Shown here one piece after another: positions 35,977 through 42,709 of a stretch of 64,000 bases of DNA. A program made the translations under genes and the position numbers. Below the pieces are notes generated by a model, which did no database searches, was not told the DNA's origin, and saw only the letters and a list, made by a program, of their open reading frames with translations. Every line of letters begins with the position of its first letter. The stretch's first letter is position 1. Source of the DNA: Hymenobacter plasmatis (GTDB taxonomy: Bacteria > Bacteroidota > Bacteroidia > Cytophagales > Hymenobacteraceae); NCBI RefSeq assembly GCF_020711255.1, contig NZ_JAJFAW010000003.1:62001-126000 (forward strand), given 5' to 3'.

Positions 35977-36045
35977 AGAGGCGCGAGCGAGATGCCGCAC
36001 TCTGCATGACCGTTCTGCTTTTTTTTATACCCTACCCGTTCGCCA

Positions 36046-36879
36046 GTGCCCGAATTACCCGAAGTCGAAACCTATCGCCGCTTTATTGACGAACTGGCCG
36101 TGGGCCAAACCATTGCCGCCCTGCAGGTGAATGATGCGCATGTGCTGGCCACGCCCGAGGACCGGCTCCGGGCCGGCCTTGTGGGCCGCACCATCACGGG
36201 TACCAGCCGCTTGGGCAAAAACTGCTTTCTGGAGCTGGACAACGGCAAAGTGCTGGTGCTGCACTTTGGCATGACCGGCGACGTGGGCGCTTACCGCGAC
36301 GAGCCCGACGCCCCGCGCTTCACCCGCGTGGCGCTTCACCTCGAAGACTCCGGCCTGCGCCTGGCGTTTATCGACCCGCGCAAATTCGGCCGCATCCGCC
36401 TGGCCGATAGTGCCGCTGCGCATCAAAAAGCCAAGAAAATAGGCCCCGATGCGCTCGACATCACCGCGGCCGAGCTGCACCAGAAACTTGCCCGCCGCAA
36501 AACACTGCTCAAGCCTCTGCTGCTCGACCAAAGCATCACGGCCGGCCTTGGCAATTGGATTGTGGACGAGGTGCTGTTTCAGGCCAAAATCCACCCCGAG
36601 CGCATCGGCGCTACGCTTACCGAGAAAGAGGGCCAGGCCCTGCACACTGCCGTGCAACTAGTGCTCACCACGGCCATCAACCAAGAGGCCAATTATCGGC
36701 ATTTCCCGGCCTCATTTCTCATCCACGCCCGGGAGTGGGACACCAGCGCCACGCCCAGCAGCGACGATGCGCACACCTTCTGCCCGCGCCACCCCAAGGT
36801 GAAGATTGATAAATACTACGTGGGCGGCCGGGCCACTTACACCTGCGCGAAGTGCCAGCCCAAGCCAGCGGCTGCGTGA
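36046..36879 (+). CDS. mutM: Fpg/Nei-family DNA glycosylase (MutM type)
   Basis: A 277-residue protein started by GTG. The N-terminus PELPEVET supplies the catalytic Pro and Glu. The Lys of the beta-hairpin is in SRLGKNC, the H2TH region contains ITAGLGNWIVDEVLFQAKIHP, and the C-terminal zinc finger ends GGRATYTCAKCQ. It removes oxidised purines and nicks abasic DNA. The zinc finger reads C-P-R-H ... C-A-K-C, so one of the usual four Cys ligands is His. It stands alone behind a repeat block. Confidence 0.92.
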   Translation: MPELPEVETYRRFIDELAVGQTIAALQVNDAHVLATPEDRLRAGLVGRTITGTSRLGKNCFLELDNGKVLVLHFGMTGDVGAYRDEPDAPRFTRVALHLEDSGLRLAFIDPRKFGRIRLADSAAAHQKAKKIGPDALDITAAELHQKLARRKTLLKPLLLDQSITAGLGNWIVDEVLFQAKIHPERIGATLTEKEGQALHTAVQLVLTTAINQEANYRHFPASFLIHAREWDTSATPSSDDAHTFCPRHPKVKIDKYYVGGRATYTCAKCQPKPAAA

Positions 36880-37174
36880 AATTGAGCTACCGGTAGTGCC
36901 CAGGTTTTCAACTTGCTCGGGAGCAGAGGTTGCTTTTGTGGCGGCGGTGTTCGGGGGAATTTAGGGTTAAAAGCAGGCTATTGCCTTTTCAGCTTGGCAC
37001 TCAATTTGAGTTGTGGGTGCAAAAGGACCGGTTCGTCGTGTTTCGGAACCAATTGGTCGAAAGCGCAGGTTAGTGGCACATTATTTAACCTGATGTATGT
37101 GTTCATTTGCCAGCGACAAAAGGCTGCCAATGGCGCTGTTAGTCATTATCCTGTCACCTTATTCACTTCCGCTT

Positions 37175-37405
37175 ATGTTGCGCTCCTTCTTTCTGTTCGC
37201 TTGCCTGCTCGGCTTATTCACCACCGCAGAAGCAGTTGCTGCACCTGCTCGCAAAATCCTGCCCGGCAACCACCGCCCGAACTATCGGCTGTATGGCCAC
37301 CATGGCCTGTTCGAGAAGGGTTTGTTTAACGGTTTCCACCGCAGCAAGGGCATGGCCCGGCCTTCCAACACGCACTTCGCCAAGAAGCACCGCGGTACCC
37401 TCTAG
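37175..37405 (+). CDS. Small secreted basic protein
   Basis: A 76-residue protein. A strong signal peptide (MLRSFFLFACLLGLFTTAEA) is followed by a His/Arg/Gly-rich mature part of about 55 residues (NHRPNYRLYGHHGLFEKGLF). No family is recognised. The start is chosen for the signal peptide; the frame is open 26 codons further up. A terminator at 37432-37481 supports a real transcription unit. The gap 36880-37174 before it shows no other gene, only AATTGAGCTA right after the mutM stop. Confidence 0.6.
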   Translation: MLRSFFLFACLLGLFTTAEAVAAPARKILPGNHRPNYRLYGHHGLFEKGLFNGFHRSKGMARPSNTHFAKKHRGTL

Positions 37406-37431
37406 AGACCTATAGATACTTCACAACGCAC

Positions 37432-37481
37432 AACCGCGCCAACGAGCCGCCTTCGGGCAGCTGGTTGGCGCGGTTTCGTTT
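37432..37481. terminator. Long hairpin terminator between convergent genes
   Basis: AACCGCGCCAAC and GTTGGCGCGGTT arms (12 bp) around a 26-nt centre, between the small secreted protein and the SDR gene. Confidence 0.75.
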
Positions 37482-37492
37482 TATCCTGGTTT

Positions 37493-38536
37493 TTAGGCTT
37501 CGTTATTCTTCGCGGCTGCCTTGCGGCTGAGGGTGGTGAGGGGCGACTGCGAAAGCTTGCTCTCGCTATTGTAGCCGGTGCGGCGCACGTTGGCGGCCGG
37601 GCTTTCGCCGGTGGCCGGCAGGGCGCGGTTGAGCCAGCTCAACACGTCGGTGGTGGTGCCGGGCAGCAGGCCGTGGAAGGCCGACAGCAGCTTGGCGGGC
37701 AGCGAAAGAATGATTTCGCCGTCACCGCGGCGGCAAGCGTTCCAGATTTGGCGGGCGGCTTGCTCAGCGCTCATTGTGAGGCCGGGCAGGGAATCGGCGA
37801 TACTGAACCAGGCAAACTCTTTCTGCTGCTGGCCCTTCACCAGGGCGTGGCCGGGGCTGCCGGTGCGCAGCAGGCCGGGGCACACCGTGGTCACGCTGAT
37901 GCCGTGCTGCCGCAGTTCGGCCCGGAACCCTTCGGACAGCCCCACCAGGGCAAACTTGCTGGCGCTATAGGGCGCCATGTGGGGCAGGGCCACCTTGCCG
38001 CCGAGCGAGGAAATGTTGACAATGCGGCCTTCGCCGCGCTGGCGCATGCCGGGCAGCACGGCCTGCATAGCGTGCAGCGGTGCCCAGAAGTGAATGGCCA
38101 TTGAGTCTTCGTAGTCGCGCGAGTCCATGTTGTCGAGCGGGCCGCCCACGATGATGCCGGCATTGTTGATGAGCACATCCACGGCGCCCAATTGGCTTTC
38201 GACCTCGGCCACCATGGTGCGCACCTCCACTTCGTTGGTGATGTCACGGGCCAGGGTGAGCACGTCGGCTTCGGCGGCCCCGGTCAGCAGCAGGTCCTGG
38301 CGGGCGCGGGCCAGTTCGGCTTCGTCACGGGCACAAATGGCTACGCGCGCCCCCTCGGCTACGGCCTGGCGGGCCAGCACCAGGCCCAGCCCGCGCGAGC
38401 CGCCCGTGATGAGCACCACGCGCCGACTCAGGTCGTAGGAGCCACGGCGGTTGCCCCAGAGGGTGGCGGCCAGGGCCGCGGCGCCGATGCCGGCGGCCAG
38501 CAGCCAGTTCTTGTTGGTGCGGTGGTCGTGTTTCAT
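37493..38536 (-). CDS. SDR-family oxidoreductase with N-terminal membrane anchor
   Basis: A 347-residue protein. MKHDHRTNKNWLL leads into a transmembrane segment (about 10-30). The Rossmann motif VVLITGGSRGLGLVLA, NNAG and the catalytic YSASK (Tyr and Lys) follow. The C-terminal region after about residue 250 is longer than in minimal SDRs. It oxidises or reduces an unknown alcohol or ketone with NAD(P)H near the membrane. The longer open frame upstream has no Shine-Dalgarno or family support. Confidence 0.88.
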   Translation of the reverse strand: MKHDHRTNKNWLLAAGIGAAALAATLWGNRRGSYDLSRRVVLITGGSRGLGLVLARQAVAEGARVAICARDEAELARARQDLLLTGAAEADVLTLARDITNEVEVRTMVAEVESQLGAVDVLINNAGIIVGGPLDNMDSRDYEDSMAIHFWAPLHAMQAVLPGMRQRGEGRIVNISSLGGKVALPHMAPYSASKFALVGLSEGFRAELRQHGISVTTVCPGLLRTGSPGHALVKGQQQKEFAWFSIADSLPGLTMSAEQAARQIWNACRRGDGEIILSLPAKLLSAFHGLLPGTTTDVLSWLNRALPATGESPAANVRRTGYNSESKLSQSPLTTLSRKAAAKNNEA

Positions 38537-38724
38537 AGGGGGTTGTATGCCAAAAGGCGGCGAAAGGTTGCACGGAGGAGGTGCGCGGGCGGCTTTTTCG
38601 GCAGGCTCTGGCACGAAACGTGGACGGTACCGCGTTGGGCCGGTAGCGGACCGGGTTTTCGCCCGATATTTACCCCACTCTTTCGCCCTGCTTTTCTGTG
38701 CTACTGATTTCTTATCCCCGTTCC

Positions 38725-39234
38725 ATGAAACTGTTGTTGCTCTCGTCGTTGCTGGCCCTGGCAGTTGCGCCCGCCGTGCGGGCACAAGCCCCGGCCACGG
38801 CCACCGTCAAAACCAAGGTGAAGCCCGCGGGCCAGCCCAGCATCAAAACCAAAACCACGCATGCCGCCGAACCAGCGGCCGTGGTAGACGGGCCTTCCGA
38901 TGCGGTGATTGACGCCAAAGCCAACGCCCTCACGGCCAACATGCAGAAAAACCTGGGCCTCTCGCCCCAGCAAACCGAAAAAATCCGCGTTATCAATCGC
39001 CGCGGCGTCGACAACGTGGAAACGGCGCGCCTCCGCTACCGCACCGACCCCCGCAAGCTCGCGGGCGTTATCGAAAGCATTGGCAGCTCCCGCCTTTCCG
39101 CCATCAAAGACGTGCTGACCCCGGCTCAATTTGAAAAATACCAGCGCAAGCGCGAGGAGAAAATGGGCGTGCCCAACGTGCAAGGCGTGCAGGGCACTCC
39201 GCCTCCCGGCCTGGGTGGCGGCAGCGACCAGTAG
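38725..39234 (+). CDS. Secreted LTxxQ/Spy-like helical protein
   Basis: A 169-residue protein with a signal peptide ending AVRAQ and a Lys/Thr/Pro-rich linker. A helical core carries LGLSPQQTEKIRVINRRGV and VLTPAQFEKYQRKR, the LTxxQ-type repeats of CpxP/Spy-related periplasmic proteins. The C-terminal tail is Gly/Pro-rich. It may be a periplasmic chaperone or stress sensor, but Bacteroidota versions are uncharacterised. The start MKLLLLSSLL is chosen for the signal peptide. Confidence 0.72.
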   Translation: MKLLLLSSLLALAVAPAVRAQAPATATVKTKVKPAGQPSIKTKTTHAAEPAAVVDGPSDAVIDAKANALTANMQKNLGLSPQQTEKIRVINRRGVDNVETARLRYRTDPRKLAGVIESIGSSRLSAIKDVLTPAQFEKYQRKREEKMGVPNVQGVQGTPPPGLGGGSDQ

Positions 39235-39300
39235 AAAATGCTAATGCGCAGGCGCGGGCTGGTCATTGGCTTCCCAGCGTTGTAATTTTGTTCTGCAGCG

Positions 39301-39330
39301 GCGCCAGGCTCCCCAGAGTCTGGCGCTTTT
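39301..39330 (+). terminator. Terminator-like hairpin before the bile-acid-type symporter gene
   Basis: GCGCCAG-loop-CTGGCGC followed by TTTT. It lies 66 bp past the LTxxQ gene, but also just after a promoter-like TAatTTTG at 39283-39290, so it may be an attenuator for the next gene. Confidence 0.7.
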
Positions 39331-39383
39331 GTATTTTCCACCAGCCTCCTGCCGGCCCGGCTTGCCTCGGCTCACCCTGCCTT

Positions 39384-40427
39384 ATGATACCACAACCCCA
39401 GGCTCCCACGTCAGGGCCCAACCGAATTGCCGAACTGCTGGCCCGCGCCGGGCTCGATTGGTTTTTGCTGGCGCTCATCGGCGTGGTGGCGCTGGCTTAT
39501 TTTCAGCCCAACCTGGGCAGCAAGGCCAGCCCCATGCCGTGGAAGCTGATTACCACGGCGGGGGTGGCTCTGGTTTTCTTCTTTTATGGGCTGAAGCTGA
39601 GCTTTGAGAAGCTGCGTGCCGGCATGCGCAACTGGCGGCTGCACGCCCTGGTGCAGGGGGCTACGTTTGTGCTGTTTCCCGCGCTGGCGTTGCTGGCCCG
39701 GCCCTTCTTCGGGCCCGAAAGGGGCGAAATGCTTTGGCAGAGCATCTTCTTTCTGTGTGCGCTGCCCAGCACCGTTTCCACCTCGGTGGTGATGGTGAGC
39801 ATTGCGGGCGGCAACCTGCCCGCAGCTATTTTCAACGCCAGCATTTCCAGCCTGTTGGGCATCCTGCTCACGCCGCTGCTGGCCAGCCTGTTTCTGCACA
39901 CCAGCGCCGATAGCAGCCAGCTCTGGGGCCTGGCCTTGCAACTGCTGTGGCAAGTGGTGCTGCCGGTAGGAGCGGGGGTGCTGCTCAATTCCCGGTTCCA
40001 CGCCTTCGCAGAGCGGCACAAGGCGGGCCTGCGCATTTTCGACCAGGTTACCATCCTGCTAATCGTTTTCACGGCTTTCTGCGACTCGTTTGCTGAGGGC
40101 ATCTTCAGCCGCTACCTGCCCGCCGACGTCTTCAAGCTGGGTGCGGGCATGGTGGGGCTGTACTTGCTGGTGTTCGTCCTCATCTGGAGCCTGAGTCGGG
40201 CGCTGCATTTCCCGCGCGCCGACCAGATTGTGGCGGTGTTCTGCGGCTCCAAAAAGTCATTGGTACACGGCAGCGTAATGGCCAGCCTGCTATTTCCAGC
40301 CAGCGCCGCCACTGGGCTGATTTTACTTCCGTTGATGCTGTACCACGCCCTGCAGATTGTGCTGGCCAGCAGCATGGCACAATGGCTGGGCCGGCAGGAT
40401 GTGGTGGAGTCGGTGGCCGCGGTGTGA
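39384..40427 (+). CDS. Bile acid:sodium symporter family (SBF-like/YfeH type) transporter
   Basis: A 347-residue membrane protein with about ten hydrophobic segments. The SBF-like pattern is seen in FFLYGLKLSFEKLRAGMRNW, LCALPSTVSTSVVMVSIAGG and VAVFCGSKKSLVHGSVMA. These transporters move organic anions with sodium; the substrate is unknown. MIPQPQAP is chosen as start. The 3' end is followed by an inverted-repeat element containing a terminator. Confidence 0.9.
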   Translation: MIPQPQAPTSGPNRIAELLARAGLDWFLLALIGVVALAYFQPNLGSKASPMPWKLITTAGVALVFFFYGLKLSFEKLRAGMRNWRLHALVQGATFVLFPALALLARPFFGPERGEMLWQSIFFLCALPSTVSTSVVMVSIAGGNLPAAIFNASISSLLGILLTPLLASLFLHTSADSSQLWGLALQLLWQVVLPVGAGVLLNSRFHAFAERHKAGLRIFDQVTILLIVFTAFCDSFAEGIFSRYLPADVFKLGAGMVGLYLLVFVLIWSLSRALHFPRADQIVAVFCGSKKSLVHGSVMASLLFPASAATGLILLPLMLYHALQIVLASSMAQWLGRQDVVESVAAV

Positions 40428-40457
40428 GCTTTGCGAGTGGACCTTACGCTTGGTGAA

Positions 40458-40614
40458 CCTCACCCACGGCCCCTCTCCAAAAGAGAGGGGAGCCACGGCA
40501 CAAGCTTTAGCTCAATTCCTGAAAACAGAAAGTCCCAGCTCAATCTTGAGCTGGGACTTTTTAATGGATTAACGTTCGGCTCCCCTCTCTTATGGAGAGG
40601 GGCCGGGGGTGAGG
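40458..40614. repeat. Small element bounded by 37-bp inverted repeats (family A, no gene)
   Basis: Arms 40458-40494 and 40578-40614 match at 35 of 37 positions in inverted orientation. Each arm is a hairpin (CCCCTCTC-loop-GAGAGGGG). The 83-bp centre holds no ORF but does hold a strong terminator (40529-40562). The arrangement resembles the DUF559 unit at 58417-58957 without its gene. Confidence 0.85.
40529..40562. terminator. Terminator inside the inverted-repeat element
   Basis: AAAGTCCCAGCTC-aatctt-GAGCTGGGACTTT followed by TT. It is palindromic and lies between the convergent symporter and dienelactone hydrolase genes. Confidence 0.88.
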
Positions 40615-40618
40615 CGCC

Positions 40619-41332
40619 CTACGCCCCCAGCTTCTCCCCGAAGAAAGCCAGCGTAAGCGCCCAGGCTTCGGCGGCGGCTTCGGGGTGGTAGCTCGGCCGC
40701 TCGTCGCAGTTAAAACCGTGGTCGGCGTAGGAGATGACGGTGTTGATATAGGGTTTGCCCGCGGCATCTACTGCGTCGGTCACTTCGGCAATGTGCTCTT
40801 TGGTGATGTGCGCATCCAGCCCGCCCCAGAAAAACAGGTGCGGCCCGTGCAGGTCGGCAGCCCGGTTTTTGATGGTGTGCGTGCCCCCGCCGTAGTACGA
40901 CACAGCGGCCGCCAGTGGCAGCACCGCATTAGCTAGGAATGAAACCCGGCCGCCCATGCAAAAACCAATGCTGCCAATCTTATCGGAGTTCACTTGGTCC
41001 TGGGTTTGCAGCCATTCGTAGGAGGCTTGCAGGTCCGCAGACAAGTCTTTGTTATTAATGGCGTTGTAATGAGGCGCCGCGCCTTTGGCGAAGTCCGAGT
41101 AAGCAATTTCCAGCCCCGGTTTGGCCGTGCGGTGAAAGAGCTCCGGCGCTACTACGGCATAGCCGGCCTTGGCCAGGCGGTCGGCCACGTTGCGGATGTG
41201 GTGGTTTACGCCAAAGGCTTCCTGCAGCAGAATAATGCCGGGCACCGGGCCTTTGGTGCTGGGGAAGGCCGTGTAGGCGCGCATTTTGGTGCCATCGGCT
41301 ACCGTGAGGGTAACAAAATTCTGGTCGCTCAT
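40619..41332 (-). CDS. Dienelactone hydrolase family protein
   Basis: A 237-residue alpha/beta hydrolase. The nucleophile is a Cys in IGFCMGGRVSF, typical of dienelactone hydrolases; the Asp lies in GGLDAHITKEH and the His in YADHGFNC. It hydrolyses a lactone or ester of unknown identity in the cytoplasm. It is monocistronic. The 3' end is 4 bp from the right arm of the inverted-repeat element. Confidence 0.9.
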   Translation of the reverse strand: MSDQNFVTLTVADGTKMRAYTAFPSTKGPVPGIILLQEAFGVNHHIRNVADRLAKAGYAVVAPELFHRTAKPGLEIAYSDFAKGAAPHYNAINNKDLSADLQASYEWLQTQDQVNSDKIGSIGFCMGGRVSFLANAVLPLAAAVSYYGGGTHTIKNRAADLHGPHLFFWGGLDAHITKEHIAEVTDAVDAAGKPYINTVISYADHGFNCDERPSYHPEAAAEAWALTLAFFGEKLGA

Positions 41333-41475
41333 TCAGGAAGAGAGTTATATAGTTTGGGTGCGTAACAATTGAGCTGGCATTTGTTCATAGCCCCGCGCTT
41401 CGGCTGCCGGAACCTTCGGCTCGAACCGGAAGGCCCCGTTCATGGTTCTGCACCTCTATACCCTTCCTATTGCTA

Positions 41476-42531
41476 ATGATAACCACCCCCAAAATTCGCC
41501 TGAACGTACTCGACCAGTCGCCCATTCGCCCCGGGGCCACGGCGCGACAGGCCGTTCTCGAAACCGTTGAGCTGGCTCGACTGGCCGACCGCCTGGGCTA
41601 CTCGCGCTTCTGGGTATCGGAGCACCACAACACCAACACGCTGGCCGGCTCCACACCGGAGGTGCTCATTGCCTACCTGGGCAGCCAAACCCAGCGCATC
41701 CGCCTGGGCTCGGGTGGCGTAATGCTGCCCCACTACAGCGCCCTGAAAGTGGCCGAGAACTTTCGCATGCTCGAAACCCTGTTTCCCGGTCGCATCGATC
41801 TGGGCATGGGCCGCGCTCCGGGTGGCGACCGCCTCACCGCCCACGCCCTTAACCCCAGCAATACCTTCAGCGAGCAGGACTTTGTGGAGCAGCTGATGGA
41901 CCTGCAGGCCTACCTGCGCGACGATAAAGTGCCCGATACCATCCACGAGCGGGTAATGGCCATACCGGAGGCGCCCGGCGTGCCTGAGCTGTGGCTGCTC
42001 AGCTCCAGCGGCCAGAGCGGCTTGTTTGCGGCGCACCTGGGCATGGCGTTTTCCTTCGCTCAGTTTATCAATGCCAACGGCGGCCCACAGGCCATGCGCG
42101 CCTACCGCCAGCGGTTTCGGCCCTCGGCCGAGCTGGCCGCACCGCTGGCCAACGTGGCCGTGTTTGTGCTGTGCGCCGATACCGAGGAAAAGGCCCAGGA
42201 GCTGCGCGCGGCAATGGACATCCAGCTGCTGCGCTTCGGCAAAGGCGAGTTCCGCACTTTCCCCACCAGAGACGAGGTGCTCAGCTACCAGTTTGCGGCC
42301 CAAGACCAAGCCCACCTGTTGCAGAACCGTGGCCGGGTAGTAAGCGGCACGCCCGCGCAGGTACACGCGCAGCTCAGCCAAATAGCCGCCGATTACGAAG
42401 TGGATGAAATAACGGCCGTTACCATCACCGCCGATTTTCAGGACCGACTCCGTTCCTACGAGCTGCTAGCCGAGGTATTTGAACTGACCGGCGCCGGTAG
42501 CACAGCTGAAGTAGCGGCGCTGGCTTCTTAG
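41476..42531 (+). CDS. LLM-class (luciferase-like) flavin-dependent oxidoreductase
   Basis: A 351-residue TIM-barrel protein. It has LDQSPIRPG, YSRFWVSEHHNTNTLAGSTP, RLGSGGVMLPHYSALKVAE and RIDLGMGRAPGGD, matching the MsnO8/YhbW-type subgroup of the luciferase-like family. It uses reduced flavin from a partner reductase; the substrate is unknown. The start at 41476 (MITTPK) is one codon pair inside the longest frame. TAGCTCAATT spans its stop codon and a terminator follows. Confidence 0.92.
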   Translation: MITTPKIRLNVLDQSPIRPGATARQAVLETVELARLADRLGYSRFWVSEHHNTNTLAGSTPEVLIAYLGSQTQRIRLGSGGVMLPHYSALKVAENFRMLETLFPGRIDLGMGRAPGGDRLTAHALNPSNTFSEQDFVEQLMDLQAYLRDDKVPDTIHERVMAIPEAPGVPELWLLSSSGQSGLFAAHLGMAFSFAQFINANGGPQAMRAYRQRFRPSAELAAPLANVAVFVLCADTEEKAQELRAAMDIQLLRFGKGEFRTFPTRDEVLSYQFAAQDQAHLLQNRGRVVSGTPAQVHAQLSQIAADYEVDEITAVTITADFQDRLRSYELLAEVFELTGAGSTAEVAALAS

Positions 42532-42564
42532 CTCAATTAGCCTCTTCTAAATTGATTTCAATCT

Positions 42565-42593
42565 AACGCCCGGCTATTGAGCCGGGCGTTTTT
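42565..42593 (+). terminator. Terminator of the LLM oxidoreductase gene
   Basis: AACGCCCGGC-tattga-GCCGGGCGTT followed by TTT. Confidence 0.9.
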
Positions 42594-42647
42594 GCTTGGT
42601 GCCTCTGGGAAGGGGAGGCGGGAGAAATGGATGGCGTTGAAATACTA

Positions 42648-42664
42648 TTTGGAACGTTTCTAAA
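42648..42664. promoter_or_regulatory. Operator-like palindrome 1 upstream of the siderophore receptor
   Basis: TTTGGAACGTTTCTAAA fits TTTnGAA-N3-TTCnAAA. A second site with the same pattern starts 38 bp downstream. The regulator is unknown; an iron-responsive Fur or DtxR-type protein is inferred from the target genes. Confidence 0.55.
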
Positions 42665-42682
42665 TAAGCCGCACCTTTGCGG

Positions 42683-42690
42683 TAGTTTTG
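42683..42690 (+). promoter_or_regulatory. -7 element (TAgtTTTG) of the siderophore receptor operon
   Basis: Exact TAnnTTTG match 20 bp upstream of the ATG; it overlaps operator-like site 2. Confidence 0.65.
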
Positions 42691-42702
42691 AATCATTCTA
42701 AA
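42686..42702. promoter_or_regulatory. Operator-like palindrome 2 overlapping the -7 element
   Basis: TTTTGAATCATTCTAAA fits TTTnGAA-N3-TTCnAAA. Binding here would block RNA polymerase. Confidence 0.6.
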
Positions 42703-42709
42703 TAAGCCC

